Source: Litorivita sp050633545
GTDB lineage: Bacteria; Pseudomonadota; Alphaproteobacteria; Rhodobacterales; Rhodobacteraceae
Length of the DNA: 64,000 bases
Reading direction: 5' to 3'
Assembly (NCBI GenBank): GCA_050633545.1
Contig: JBOEGS010000001.1
Coordinates: forward strand, 496,001 to 560,000
Part shown: positions 16,569 through 25,464 of the stretch, one piece after another
Position numbering within the stretch: the first letter of the stretch is position 1
Layout: each line of letters starts with the position of its first letter
Notes under the pieces: model-generated
Told to the model about the DNA's origin: nothing
What the model saw: only the letters and a program-made list of their open reading frames with translations
The model's database searches: none
Program-made: the position numbers and the translations under genes

Positions 16569-17619
16569 TCAGGACGCAATAAAAGTCAAAATCCAGAACC
16601 TTTACAAGGTTTTCGGCGACAACCCGCAATCGGTGATCGGCGAGGTCCAGCAAGGCATGGGCAAGCCCGAGCTTTTGGACAAGCACGGGCATGTTCTGGG
16701 CCTCAACAACATCTCGCTGGAAATCCCCGAACGCAAGATTCAGGTCATCATGGGCCTGTCGGGGTCGGGCAAATCGACGCTGATCCGCCATATCAACCGT
16801 TTGATCGAACCCACTGCGGGCGAGATCTGGATCGATGGCGAGGATGTCTTGTCGATGGACGAGGCCGCCCTGCGCGATCTGCGGCGGTTCAAAACCTCGA
16901 TGGTGTTCCAGAAATTCGCGCTTTTGCCGCATCGCACGGTGCAGCAGAACGTCGAATACGGGTTGAAAATCCAAGGCGTGGCCGATGGCGAGGCGCATGA
17001 GCGCTCGGCCCGCTGGATCGAACGTGTGGGCCTTGCGGGGTTCGAGGACCACTATCCGGGGCAGCTTTCGGGCGGGATGCAGCAACGTGTGGGTCTTGCC
17101 CGCGCTTTGGCGACGGATGCGGAAATCCTGTTGATGGACGAGGCGTTCTCGGCGCTTGATCCGCTCATTCGCACGGATATGCAAAACATCCTTCTGGACC
17201 TGCAAGAAGAGCTGCACAAGACCATCATCTTCATCACCCACGATCTGGACGAGGCATTGCGCATTGGCGATAATATCGCGATTTTGCGCGATGGCGCGGT
17301 GATCCAGGAGGGCGATCCGCAAGAGATCATCATGAACCCTGCGGATGATTACATCACCGATTTTATCCGTGATATCAATCGCTCCAAGGTGATCAAGGTG
17401 CGCTCGATCATGAAGCGCGGCGTGCCCTCGGGCACAGGCGCGCAGATCGCGGCCGATACCTCGCTGGAGGCGGCCTTGGCCCCGCTCAATGCCGCCGAGG
17501 GCAACACCTGCACCGTGGTGGACAAAAGCGGCGCGCCGGTGGGCACCGTCTCTTTGAGCAGCGCCATCGCCGCGCTGACCCCGCCCAAAAGCGAAGAGCC
17601 CGCCGCGATGCAATATTGA
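16561..17619 (+). CDS. ABC transporter ATPase, ProV/OpuAA-like
   Basis: The 352-residue protein has Walker A GLSGSGKST (about 65-73), signature LSGGMQQRV (169-177), Walker B LLMDEA (190-195) and the switch HDLDEAL. The N-terminal segment before Walker A (IQNLYKVFGDNPQ...GLNNISLEIPERKI) is the extended ProV form. The C-terminal part after residue 285 is shorter than the two CBS domains of full ProV (about 400 residues), so any ionic-strength sensing through CBS domains may be reduced. ATG 16561 has GGAGG upstream. It powers the import complex of this operon. Confidence 0.93.
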   Translation: MADQDAIKVKIQNLYKVFGDNPQSVIGEVQQGMGKPELLDKHGHVLGLNNISLEIPERKIQVIMGLSGSGKSTLIRHINRLIEPTAGEIWIDGEDVLSMDEAALRDLRRFKTSMVFQKFALLPHRTVQQNVEYGLKIQGVADGEAHERSARWIERVGLAGFEDHYPGQLSGGMQQRVGLARALATDAEILLMDEAFSALDPLIRTDMQNILLDLQEELHKTIIFITHDLDEALRIGDNIAILRDGAVIQEGDPQEIIMNPADDYITDFIRDINRSKVIKVRSIMKRGVPSGTGAQIAADTSLEAALAPLNAAEGNTCTVVDKSGAPVGTVSLSSAIAALTPPKSEEPAAMQY

Positions 17620-17638
17620 TCCGCACCGCATATCCAAC

Positions 17639-17672
17639 AAAGGGCCGTCCCGATCAGGGCGGCCCTTTTTCT
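17639..17672 (+). terminator. Intrinsic terminator after the ABC operon
   Basis: AGGGCCG (17641-17647) pairs with CGGCCCT (17660-17666), with an inner CCC/GGG and one bulged T, followed by a T run. It lies about 20 nt after the ATPase stop. Confidence 0.85.
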
Positions 17673-17782
17673 TTTGGCGCATCCTGCGCCGCCGTGCCCG
17701 CCGCGCAAGGGGCGGCTTTTCCCTTGGCGCGCGAGGGCGCGGCGCTATGGTATCGGTGACGGGCAACGCATAGGACCAAACG

Positions 17783-18640
17783 ATGACAGGGCTGGCCTTT
17801 TGGGCGCATATCCTCAAAAACACATGGCTGCAGATTGACGAACGCAACCTCGGCCTGATCGCCGCAGGGGTCGGGTTTTTCGCCATGCTGGCGGTGTTTC
17901 CCGGCATCGCGGCGGTCATCGCGCTTTGGGGCTTTGTGTCGGACCCCTCGGTGGTTGCGGGGCAAATGGAGCTGCTGCGCCCGCTCCTGCCGCCCGATGT
18001 GTTCGATTTGATCAACGGGCAGGTCGAAGGCGTGATCGGCCAAGGGCGCGGCACCTTGGGCTGGGCGAGCCTGTTGTCCGTGGGCTTTGCGCTTTGGTCG
18101 GCGCGCGCGGGCGTAGGGGCGATGATGCGCGGGATGAACGAGATCTACCGCAAGCGCAACCGCTCCAGCTTGCGCCATTATTTCGCGGCCAGCGTGATGA
18201 CCTTGGGCCTTGTGGGCGTGTCTTTGGTGGCTCTGGCGGCGATTGTCGTGGTGCCCGTGGCGATGAATTTCGTCCCGCTCGAGGTGGAAACCGCCAGCTA
18301 TATAAACCTGCTGCGCTGGATGGCCGCGCTTGGCGCGCTTTTGGCGGGGATCGGGATGATCTACCGCTATGGCCCGAACCGGCGCGGCGCGCGTCCGACG
18401 ATGATCTTGCCCGGTGTGGTCTTCGCGGTGCTTTTGTGGGGCGCGGTGTCGGCGGCGTTTTCCACCTATCTGACCAATTTCGGCAATTATAACGAGGTCT
18501 ACGGCTCGATCGGGGCGGTGATTGCGCTTCTGGTCTGGCTCTATCTGAGCGCCTTTCTGGTGCTGCTGGGCGCGGCGCTCAATGCCGAGATCGAACGCCA
18601 GTTGATCGCCCGCGATATGGGCAAAGCGCGCGAGGCCTGA
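17783..18640 (+). CDS. YihY/BrkB family inner-membrane protein
   Basis: The 285-residue protein has about six membrane segments and the Virul_fac_BrkB layout: ERNLGLIAAGVGFFAMLAVFPGIAAV near the N-terminus, INGQVEGVIGQGRG, a membrane-bound core, and the late NFGNYNEVYGSIGAVIALLVWLYLSAFLVLLGAALNAEIER signature split over the last membrane segments. The older name ribonuclease BN is not correct for this family. The role may be in envelope integrity or transport; it is not established. It converges on the epimerase gene. Confidence 0.9.
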   Translation: MTGLAFWAHILKNTWLQIDERNLGLIAAGVGFFAMLAVFPGIAAVIALWGFVSDPSVVAGQMELLRPLLPPDVFDLINGQVEGVIGQGRGTLGWASLLSVGFALWSARAGVGAMMRGMNEIYRKRNRSSLRHYFAASVMTLGLVGVSLVALAAIVVVPVAMNFVPLEVETASYINLLRWMAALGALLAGIGMIYRYGPNRRGARPTMILPGVVFAVLLWGAVSAAFSTYLTNFGNYNEVYGSIGAVIALLVWLYLSAFLVLLGAALNAEIERQLIARDMGKAREA

Positions 18641-18658
18641 CGGGGGCAAAGCGTGCGA

Positions 18659-18682
18659 GGCCCGCGCCGATGCGGGCCCTTT
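18659..18682. terminator. Possible bidirectional terminator between convergent genes
   Basis: GGCCCGC (18659-18665) and GCGGGCC (18672-18678) form a 7-bp hairpin between the BrkB and epimerase stops. Only a short CTTT follows, so the call is weak. Confidence 0.4.
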
Positions 18683-18691
18683 GATCGCCGT

Positions 18692-19723
18692 TTAGACGCC
18701 GTGATAGTCCCGATACCATTCGACAAACCGCGCCACGCCCTCGGCCACGGGGGTTTGCGGCGCATAGCCCGTCAGGGATTTGATCAAATCGGCATTGGCC
18801 CAAGTGGCCGGCACATCGCCCGCCTGCATCGGCATCATGTTTTTGATCGCCTTGCGCCCCGTGGCCGCCTCGATGGCCTCGATGAACTCCATCAAGGGCA
18901 CCGCATCCGAATTGCCGATATTGACCACGCGAAAGGGCGCGACGGGCGAGAGGCTGTCGCCTTCGGGCACCTCGCCCTCGGGGCGCTCGGGTGCGGCCTG
19001 CATCAACAGGCGGATACCTTCGACCAGATCGGTGACATAGGTGAAATCGCGCTGCATCTGCCCGTGGTTATAAACGTCGATCGGCTCGCCCGCCAAAATC
19101 GCGCGGGTGAATTTGAACAGCGCCATATCGGGCCGCCCCCACGGGCCGTAGACGGTGAAAAACCGGAACATCGTCGTCGGCAACCCGTAAAGATGGGCGT
19201 AGGAATGGGCCATCGCCTCGTTCGATTTCTTGGTCGCGGCGTAAAACGACATCTGCGTGTCGGCCTTGTCGGTTTCGGCATAGGGCATTTGCGTATTGGC
19301 GCCGTAGGCCGAAGAGGTCGAGGCCAAGAGCATATGCGCGGGCGGATGGGCGCGCGCGGCCTCCAGCAATTCGAAGGTGCCGATCAGGTTGGCCTCCAGA
19401 TAGGCGCGCGGGTTGTCGATGGAGTAGCGCACCCCCGCCTGCGCGGCGAGATGGACGACGAAATCGGGTTTTGTTTCGGCAAACATCTCCATCAGCAGGC
19501 CAGGCGTTTCGACCTTGCCGCGCCGGAAGGTAAACCCCGCCTGCGGCTCAAGCTGCGCCAGACGCGCCTCTTTGAGGGCCACGTCATAATAGTCGTTCAT
19601 GCTGTCGAGACCCACCACCTGCATCCCTTGGCCAAGCAAGGCCGTTGCGAGGTGAAAGCCGATAAACCCCGCCGCCCCTGTGATCAGGACGGTCGGCGCG
19701 GGCGAGGAGGAAGAAGAGGTCAT
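18692..19723 (-). CDS. NAD-dependent epimerase, UDP-glucuronate 4-epimerase-like
   Basis: The 343-residue short-chain dehydrogenase-type epimerase has the NAD motif GAAGFIG (16-22), the STSSAYG segment near 135-141 and the catalytic Y161-K165 pair (YAATK). The blocks DSMNDYYDVALKEARL, LAAQAGVRYSIDNP and FFTVYGPWGRPDMALFKFTRAIL are typical of LspL/UDP-glucuronate 4-epimerases that supply UDP-galacturonate for surface polysaccharide. The first ATG gives a serine-rich leader (MTSSSSS) that is not conserved in the fold. It stands alone, convergent with the BrkB gene and divergent from the ABC exporter. Confidence 0.88.
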   Translation of the reverse strand: MTSSSSSPAPTVLITGAAGFIGFHLATALLGQGMQVVGLDSMNDYYDVALKEARLAQLEPQAGFTFRRGKVETPGLLMEMFAETKPDFVVHLAAQAGVRYSIDNPRAYLEANLIGTFELLEAARAHPPAHMLLASTSSAYGANTQMPYAETDKADTQMSFYAATKKSNEAMAHSYAHLYGLPTTMFRFFTVYGPWGRPDMALFKFTRAILAGEPIDVYNHGQMQRDFTYVTDLVEGIRLLMQAAPERPEGEVPEGDSLSPVAPFRVVNIGNSDAVPLMEFIEAIEAATGRKAIKNMMPMQAGDVPATWANADLIKSLTGYAPQTPVAEGVARFVEWYRDYHGV

Positions 19724-19910
19724 CGAAAAAGCCTTTTGGCACTGCGGTCAGAACGCGCCTTTTTTGCGCGCCCCCCGCCGCCTTGGCAAGGCGCAAGGCC
19801 GCGTCGGGGGCGCGATTCGCGCCGACCTGCGACAAATGCGCGGCAATCGCGCGCTTGACCCCAATGGCGCGCGTTGCGATGTAGCGTGACGCATTCGCAA
19901 GGAACCCAAT

Positions 19911-21710
19911 ATGGCACGCACCCCGACCCCCACAGGCACCGAGGCCGAGCGCGAAAAATCAAAACGCGTTGGCGCCTTGTCGCAACTGCGCCCGTTTCTG
20001 GCCCCCTACCGGTGGATGGTGGTCTTTGCGGGGCTGGCCTTGGTGCTCACGGCGGGGGTGTCTTTGACATTGCCGCTCGCGGTGCGCCGCGTGATCGACA
20101 GCTTCGGATCGGACAGCGTGGCGATTTTGGATCAGTATTTCGGCGCCGCATTGGGATTGGCGGCGCTTTTGGCCGTGGGCACGGGGCTGCGCTATGCTTT
20201 GGTGACGCGTTTGGGCGAACGGGTCGTGGCCGATATCCGCAAGGCGGTGTTCGACCGGATCATCGGCATGAGCCCCGTGTTCTTCGAGCGCATCATGACC
20301 GGCGAGGTCCTGTCGCGCATCACCACCGATACGACGCTGATCCTGTCGGTGATCGGCTCGTCGATTTCGGTGGCGCTGCGCAATGTGTTGATCTTGTTCG
20401 GCGGCATTGTGTTCATGCTCTTCACCTCGGCCAAGCTGACCGGATTGGTGTTGCTGATCGTGCCTGCGGTGATCATTCCGATCCTGACTTTGGGGCGCAA
20501 GCTGCGCGCGCAAAGCCGCGAGAACCAAGACTGGATCGCGGCCTCGTCGGGGTCGGCCTCCGAGGCGCTTTTGAGCGTGCAAACCGTGCAGGCCTTTACC
20601 CACGAGCGCCAGACCCGCAAGGATTTCTCGGATGTGACCGAGAAATCCTATGACGTGGCGCGCCGCCGGATCACCACCCGCGCGGCCATGACGGTGATCG
20701 TGATTTTCCTCGTCTTTGCGGGGGTTGTGGGCGTTTTGTGGATCGGGGCGCGCGATGTGCGCGGCGGCGATATGAGCGCGGGCGCCTTGGTGCAATTTGT
20801 GTTCTACGCCGTGATGGTCGCCGGATCGGTCGCCGCCCTGTCGGAAATCTGGGGCGAATTGCAACGCGCGGCGGGGGCGACCGAGCGTTTGGTCGAATTG
20901 CTGCGCGCCGAGGATGCGGTGCAAGACCCCGCCGATCCCGCCCCCCTGCCCGATGCGGTCCAAGGCGAGATCCGGTTTGAAAAGGTCGGTTTCAATTATC
21001 CCTCGCGCCCCGATATTCCCGCACTCGAAGACGTGGATCTGGTCATCCATCCGGGCGAGACGGTGGCCTTGGTTGGCCCCTCGGGTGCGGGCAAAACCAC
21101 CATCATCCAGATGATCCAACGCTTCTATGATCCGCAATCGGGGCGCGTGTGCCTTGACGGGGTGGACCTGCGCGATATGCGCCGCGACGGGTTTCGCCGT
21201 GTCATGGCCTTGGTGCCGCAAGACCCTGTGATCTTTGCCGCCTCGGCGCGCGACAATATCCGCTTTGGCTGGCCCGAGGCCTCGGACGCCGAGGTGGAAT
21301 CGGCCGCGCGTGCCGCCAATGCCCATGAGTTCATCAGCGCCCTGCCCGAAGGATACGACACCTATGTGGGCGAACGCGGCGTGATGCTGTCGGGCGGACA
21401 AAAGCAGCGCATCGCCATTGCGCGGGCGATCTTGCGCGATGCGCCGGTGCTGTTGCTCGACGAGGCGACCAGCGCCTTGGACGCGGAAAGCGAGCGCGCG
21501 GTGCAATTGGCCGTCGACGAATTGGCGCAAAACCGCACCACGGTGATCGTCGCGCACCGTCTGGCCACGGTCAAAAAAGCCGACCGGATTGTGGTCATGG
21601 AAGGCGGACGCATTGTCGCCACGGGCACCCATGACGCCTTGGTCGCCGAGGGCGGGCTTTATGCGCGGCTGGCCAAATTGCAATTCACCGACGGGTCGGG
21701 CGCGGCCTAA
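19911..21710 (+). CDS. ABC exporter, fused membrane and ATPase domains (MsbA/LmrA-like)
   Basis: The 599-residue protein has a six-helix exporter membrane domain (about 30-320) and a C-terminal ATPase (about 350-590). The ATPase shows Walker A GPSGAGKTT, signature LSGGQKQRIA, Walker B VLLLDEATSALD and the H-switch IVAHRL. It works as a homodimer or heterodimer and may export lipids, lipopeptides or drugs; the substrate is unknown. The N-terminal 30 residues are polar and charged. ATG 19911 is preceded by AAGGA. It is a single gene. Confidence 0.92.
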   Translation: MARTPTPTGTEAEREKSKRVGALSQLRPFLAPYRWMVVFAGLALVLTAGVSLTLPLAVRRVIDSFGSDSVAILDQYFGAALGLAALLAVGTGLRYALVTRLGERVVADIRKAVFDRIIGMSPVFFERIMTGEVLSRITTDTTLILSVIGSSISVALRNVLILFGGIVFMLFTSAKLTGLVLLIVPAVIIPILTLGRKLRAQSRENQDWIAASSGSASEALLSVQTVQAFTHERQTRKDFSDVTEKSYDVARRRITTRAAMTVIVIFLVFAGVVGVLWIGARDVRGGDMSAGALVQFVFYAVMVAGSVAALSEIWGELQRAAGATERLVELLRAEDAVQDPADPAPLPDAVQGEIRFEKVGFNYPSRPDIPALEDVDLVIHPGETVALVGPSGAGKTTIIQMIQRFYDPQSGRVCLDGVDLRDMRRDGFRRVMALVPQDPVIFAASARDNIRFGWPEASDAEVESAARAANAHEFISALPEGYDTYVGERGVMLSGGQKQRIAIARAILRDAPVLLLDEATSALDAESERAVQLAVDELAQNRTTVIVAHRLATVKKADRIVVMEGGRIVATGTHDALVAEGGLYARLAKLQFTDGSGAA

Positions 21711-21794
21711 ATTCCCCGCTGGAATGGTTAAAATTGTCTTGCGCCTGTCATGAGCGGGGGCAAAGATGCGCCTGTCTAGTAAAGGGAGATACCT

Positions 21795-22211
21795 ATGGGA
21801 CTTTTCAGTTTTTTCAAACGGTCCGGCAAGAAAATCAAAAGCGCCGATGAGACGCCCAGCGCCGAGGACCTGAAAAAGGAAGTCGCCGATCTGGGTCTGG
21901 ATGCCGAAGGTCTGGAGATCACGGTCGAGGGCGATAAGGTCAAAGTTACCGGCAGCGCGGTGAGCCAAGAAGCCAAAGAGAAGATCATTCTCGCGGTGGG
22001 CAACGTCGAAGGCGTCGCCGAGGTCGAAGATGAGGCGGGCGGCGAGGAGCCGAAATTCCACACGGTTGAAAAGGGCGATACGCTTTGGGCGATTGCCGCG
22101 AAAACCATGGGCAATGGCGCTAAATACGAAGAGATTTTCGAGGCCAACAAGCCGATGCTCACCCATCCCGACAAAATCTACCCCGGTCAGGTGCTGCGCA
22201 TTCCGTCGTAA
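21795..22211 (+). CDS. BON-LysM protein (YgaU/Kbp-like)
   Basis: The 138-residue cytoplasmic protein has a BON domain (about 30-85, 'VTGSAVSQEAKEKIILAVGNVEGVAEVED') and a LysM domain (about 88-137, 'FHTVEKGDTLWAIAAKTMGNGAKYEEIFEANKPML'). This domain order and length match E. coli YgaU/Kbp, a potassium-binding protein. The N-terminal MGLFSFFKRSGKKIK is also family-like. No signal peptide is present, so a cell-wall role is unlikely. The ribosome site GGGAG is just upstream, and a strong intrinsic terminator follows. Confidence 0.9.
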   Translation: MGLFSFFKRSGKKIKSADETPSAEDLKKEVADLGLDAEGLEITVEGDKVKVTGSAVSQEAKEKIILAVGNVEGVAEVEDEAGGEEPKFHTVEKGDTLWAIAAKTMGNGAKYEEIFEANKPMLTHPDKIYPGQVLRIPS

Positions 22212-22234
22212 GCCAGCTTGCGAAAATAAACGCG

Positions 22235-22265
22235 AAGGACTGCCCAACGGGGCAGTCCTTTTTGG
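22235..22265 (+). terminator. Intrinsic terminator after the BON-LysM gene
   Basis: AAGGACTGCCC and GGGCAGTCCTT form an 11-bp perfect stem with an AAC-type loop, followed by a T run, about 24 nt past the stop. Confidence 0.92.
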
Positions 22266-22321
22266 TTTTGCAGCCTGCTTGTTACGCACCGCCGCAAAGC
22301 GCGGCGCGCGATCGGGCTTCC

Positions 22322-22906
22322 CTAGCCTGCTTTGCGGCGGCTGCGACCAATGCCCAATGCGCCCAATCCGGCCACCAACATCAAGCCCGAGGCGGGCAAA
22401 GGCACGGGCGCGGCGGTCACGGCGCTATACTCCACGACATAGGCGCGCGCCTGATTGCCTGGCATATCGTTCCAATTGTTGCCCCACATCTCAACGTGGT
22501 TCTCGCCGGAGAATTGACCGTTCGGCTCGCCGCCCCAAAAGCTGCTGTAGACGCCGCCGACCAAACCGCCGTCGTAGAACACCAGCCCCGCTTCGGGTCC
22601 GACAGCCCAGATGAACGCATTGCTGGACCCGTCACGCTGCGCGCCAAGCCATGTATTGGCCCCCGACAACAGGCTGGTGTTGACGAAATCCTTTTCCTCT
22701 TGCGAGGTCAGCGTCAGCAAATGACCGGTCAAACCGTCATATGTGCGCGATTGGGCATCGGCGCTTGCGCTGTCCCATGTCGTCGCGATGGTAACGAATT
22801 CATAGTAATGATCGTTGCCGCCGCTGGCAGCGGACCATTGAACGGGCGCGGCATGAGCCGCAGCGGCAAGCGAAAGCAGGCCGAGGGTGGCAGTGAGGGT
22901 TTTCAT
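22322..22906 (-). CDS. Secreted C-type-lectin-fold protein with VPLPA-CTERM sorting signal
   Basis: The 194-residue protein begins with a signal peptide (MKTLTATLGLLSLAAAAHA). The middle has C-type lectin landmarks: W-L-G-A, FWGGEPNGQFSGENHVEMWG and NWND, so the EPN and WND calcium-site motifs are both visible, although the usual disulfide cysteines are absent. The C-terminus has VPLPASGLMLVAGLGALG then RSRRK, the tripartite VPLPA-CTERM signal (motif, hydrophobic span, basic tail) recognised by an exosortase. It is likely exported and released or anchored at the surface, binding glycans or calcium. No exosortase gene is in the window. Confidence 0.85.
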   Translation of the reverse strand: MKTLTATLGLLSLAAAAHAAPVQWSAASGGNDHYYEFVTIATTWDSASADAQSRTYDGLTGHLLTLTSQEEKDFVNTSLLSGANTWLGAQRDGSSNAFIWAVGPEAGLVFYDGGLVGGVYSSFWGGEPNGQFSGENHVEMWGNNWNDMPGNQARAYVVEYSAVTAAPVPLPASGLMLVAGLGALGIGRSRRKAG

Positions 22907-23244
22907 ATGTGCTCCGTGGGTTGGAAAAATCTGTCGACACCCTCCGAGCTATTGATCGAATTGGGTGAAAATTGGCCCCAATAACGCCCTTGTTGCGTTG
23001 GCGTTCTGCGACGCGCGGTTTTGCCCTGCGGGCGCGACCCCAAACCGCCCCCGCCAGCGTCATTTCAACGCCCATACTCACGCCCGAATGCCCCGCCCTC
23101 TTGCGCTCCAAAATCGGGGCTTGGCCAGCCCCCTGCCGTCGCGGCGGTGCGGCCCAAGCCGACAAAGCGCCGCCTAACGTGACGTCCCTGACCTGCTCAA
23201 CGCTTGCGTAAACCGGCCTTCCCCACCATGCTAGGACAAAAGTC
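22907..23244. other. Intergenic region, no gene seen
   Basis: The divergent interval between the lectin-like gene and the acyl-CoA synthetase gene holds only GC-rich sequence without conserved-looking frames. The lectin-gene promoter should be near 22910-22980, where the sequence is AT-richer. Confidence 0.5.
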
Positions 23245-23272
23245 TTGTGCGGCACGATGCGCAGGCTAAAAT
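23245..23272 (+). promoter_or_regulatory. Candidate promoter of the acyl-CoA synthetase gene
   Basis: TTGTGC (23245-23250) and TAAAAT (23267-23272) are 16 nt apart and lie about 40 nt upstream of ATG 23311. The -10 is good; the -35 is weak. Confidence 0.35.
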
Positions 23273-23310
23273 TTTGGCGCGTGGGGACGCGCTGTTTAGG
23301 GGAGGACACT

Positions 23311-25203
23311 ATGACAAAAACATTCACCAGCTACGCCGACGGATTGCGCATCCAGAACGAGATGCCCTATGCCAGCCGCGATTTGCCGCGCTCGGTCTAT
23401 GAAATCTTGACCCGCACGCGCGACAAGTTTCCCAATCAAGAAGCGATCTCGTTCCAATTGCTCTCCGGTCCGACCGATAAGGCCGAAACGCTGAGCTATG
23501 CCCAACTGCATGAAAAGGTCTGCCAAGCGGCGAACCTGTTTCGCAAATTGGGTGTGGGCGAGACAGATGTCGTCGCTCTGATCCTGCCCAATTCCAACGA
23601 GACGGTGATTGCCACGCTGGCGGGCTGTGTTGCGGGGATCGTCAATCCGATCAACCCGATGCTCGAACCCGAGCAGATCGCCGCGATTTTGCGCGAAACC
23701 AATGCCAAGGTTGTCGTCACGCTGAAAACCTTCCCGAAAACCGATCTGGCCGAGAAAGCCGCCGAAGCGGTGCGCCATGCGCCCAATGTGCATACGGTGC
23801 TCGAGGTGGATTTGAACCGCTACCTGACCCCGCCGAAAAGCTGGATCGTGCCGCTGATCCGTGCGAAAAATCCGGGCGGTCACCATGCCGATGTCAAAAG
23901 CTTTACCGGCGAGGCACGCAAGATGCCCAAGACATTGAGCTTTGAGGATAATGTCACCGAGGACCGCGTCGCGGCCTATTTCCACACCGGCGGCACCACG
24001 GGCATGCCCAAGGTCGCACAGCACAAGAACTCCGGCATCGTTTACAACGGCTGGGTCGGCTCAACGCTGCTTTATACCGAAGAAGACAACATCATCTGCC
24101 CGCTGCCGATGTTCCACGTCTTTGCCTGCCATGTGATTTTGATGTCAGCGATTTCCGCAGGCTCGCATGTGGTTTTCCCGACGCCAGCGGGGTATCGCGG
24201 CGACGGGGTGTTCGACAATTTCTGGAAGCTGTGCGAGCGGTGGAAAATCACCTTTGCGATCACCGTGCCGACGGCGATTTCGGCGCTGATGCAGCGCCCC
24301 GTGGATGCCGATCTTTCGGCGTTGAAAACCGCGTTCTCCGGCTCGGCCCCCTTGCCGCAAGAGCTGTTCAACCGCTTTGAGAAGGCGACCGGAGTCGGCA
24401 TCGTCGAGGGCTATGGTTTGACCGAGGCGACCTGCCTTGTGTCGTGCAACCCCGTGGACGGCGAAAAGCGCATCGGCTCGGTCGGCCATCCCTTCCCCTA
24501 TACGGATGTGAAAATCTTCCGCGACACGCCGGACGGGCCCGTCGAATGCGCCACCGATGAGGTCGGCGAGATCTGCGTCTCCAACCCCGGTGTGTTTGCG
24601 GGCAACACCTATACCGAGGAGGCCAAGAACAAGGACCTCTACCACCACGGCGAATATCTGCGCACCGGCGATCTGGGCCGGATGGATGCGGATATGTATC
24701 TGTGGATCACCGGACGGGCCAAGGATCTGATCATCCGCGGCGGTCACAACATCGACCCCGCCGAGATCGAAGAGGCGCTTTTGGCCCATGAGGCCGTCGG
24801 TTTTGCCGGTGCCATCGGCCAGCCCGACCAGCACGCGGGCGAAGTGCCCTGCGCCTATGTCGAATTGGTCGGCGGCGCGAGCGTGACGCCCGAAGAGTTG
24901 ATGAAACATTGCAAGGTGCACATCCACGAACGCGCGGCGATGCCGAAATATATCGAGGTCATGCCCGAATTGCCCAAAACCGCCGTGGGCAAGGTCTTCA
25001 AACCCGACCTGCGCAAATCCGCGATCAAACGCATCTTCGACGCTGCGCTCAAAGAGGCCGGTCACGAGGCCGAGGTCGCCTCGGTCACCGAAGACAAGAA
25101 ACGCGGCCTCGTGGCACATATCAAAGCCGCAAACGGCGCCGACCGCGAGGCCATCGGCCATCTGCTTGGCGAATTCGTCTATGCCCATGATTGGGCCGAA
25201 TAG
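23311..25203 (+). CDS. Acyl-CoA synthetase (AMP-forming)
   Basis: The 630-residue ANL-family enzyme activates a carboxylic acid with ATP to an acyl-AMP and then the CoA thioester. Visible motifs are the P-loop-like AYFHTGGTTGMPKVAQH, VEGYGLTEATCLVSC, YLRTGDLGRMDADMYLWITGRAKDLIIRGGHNIDPAEIEEAL and the late KTAVGKVFKPDLR with the catalytic lysine. The first lysine of the usual SGTTGxPK motif is kept. It is close to long- or medium-chain acyl-CoA synthetases, but the substrate is not defined. ATG 23311 follows GGGGAGG. It is monocistronic with its own terminator. Confidence 0.93.
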   Translation: MTKTFTSYADGLRIQNEMPYASRDLPRSVYEILTRTRDKFPNQEAISFQLLSGPTDKAETLSYAQLHEKVCQAANLFRKLGVGETDVVALILPNSNETVIATLAGCVAGIVNPINPMLEPEQIAAILRETNAKVVVTLKTFPKTDLAEKAAEAVRHAPNVHTVLEVDLNRYLTPPKSWIVPLIRAKNPGGHHADVKSFTGEARKMPKTLSFEDNVTEDRVAAYFHTGGTTGMPKVAQHKNSGIVYNGWVGSTLLYTEEDNIICPLPMFHVFACHVILMSAISAGSHVVFPTPAGYRGDGVFDNFWKLCERWKITFAITVPTAISALMQRPVDADLSALKTAFSGSAPLPQELFNRFEKATGVGIVEGYGLTEATCLVSCNPVDGEKRIGSVGHPFPYTDVKIFRDTPDGPVECATDEVGEICVSNPGVFAGNTYTEEAKNKDLYHHGEYLRTGDLGRMDADMYLWITGRAKDLIIRGGHNIDPAEIEEALLAHEAVGFAGAIGQPDQHAGEVPCAYVELVGGASVTPEELMKHCKVHIHERAAMPKYIEVMPELPKTAVGKVFKPDLRKSAIKRIFDAALKEAGHEAEVASVTEDKKRGLVAHIKAANGADREAIGHLLGEFVYAHDWAE

Positions 25204-25228
25204 GCCCCGATCCACGTAGAAGACACCG

Positions 25229-25257
25229 CAGGCGGCGCAAAATGCGCCGCCTGTTTT
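25229..25257 (+). terminator. Intrinsic terminator after the acyl-CoA synthetase gene
   Basis: CAGGCGGCGCA (25229-25239), loop AAA, TGCGCCGCCTG (25243-25253), then TTTT: a perfect 11-bp stem. Confidence 0.93.
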
Positions 25258-25401
25258 CGTTTGTGGGGGGGTGCGGGGCGCATAAGGGGCGGTGTGACGC
25301 AAATTTTCAAACCTTCACGATATCGCCCCGAAAGCCGGCACCCTTGGCCATCGGTAATGTGATAAATACCCGCCAATCGGCGCGCTCCGCGCTGCGGATT
25401 T

Positions 25402-25432
25402 TTGACTTGCTATGAACCAAGGTTCATAGGTT
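25402..25432 (+). promoter_or_regulatory. MerR-type promoter/operator with 19-bp spacer
   Basis: The -35 TTGACT (25402-25407) and -10 TAGGTT (25427-25432) are 19 bp apart, the stretched spacing that MerR-family activators correct by DNA distortion. A perfect palindrome, CTATGAACC-AA-GGTTCATAG (25410-25429), fills the spacer. It lies 33 bp upstream of the Cys-rich membrane-protein gene whose operon contains a MerR regulator, so autoregulation is expected. Confidence 0.88.
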
Positions 25433-25464
25433 AGGGGCGTGTTGATCATGCAAAGGAGATCAAC

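Noticed and set aside
14584..17619. Specific identity of the importer as the TMAO system tmoXWV
   Set aside because: No trimethylamine or TMAO metabolism genes lie nearby, and aromatic binding residues are shared by betaine, choline and carnitine importers.
19959..22289. 776-residue minus-strand open frame across the ABC exporter and BON-LysM gene
   Set aside because: Composition is dominated by H, R, G and Q as in other antisense shadows; both plus-strand genes are certain.
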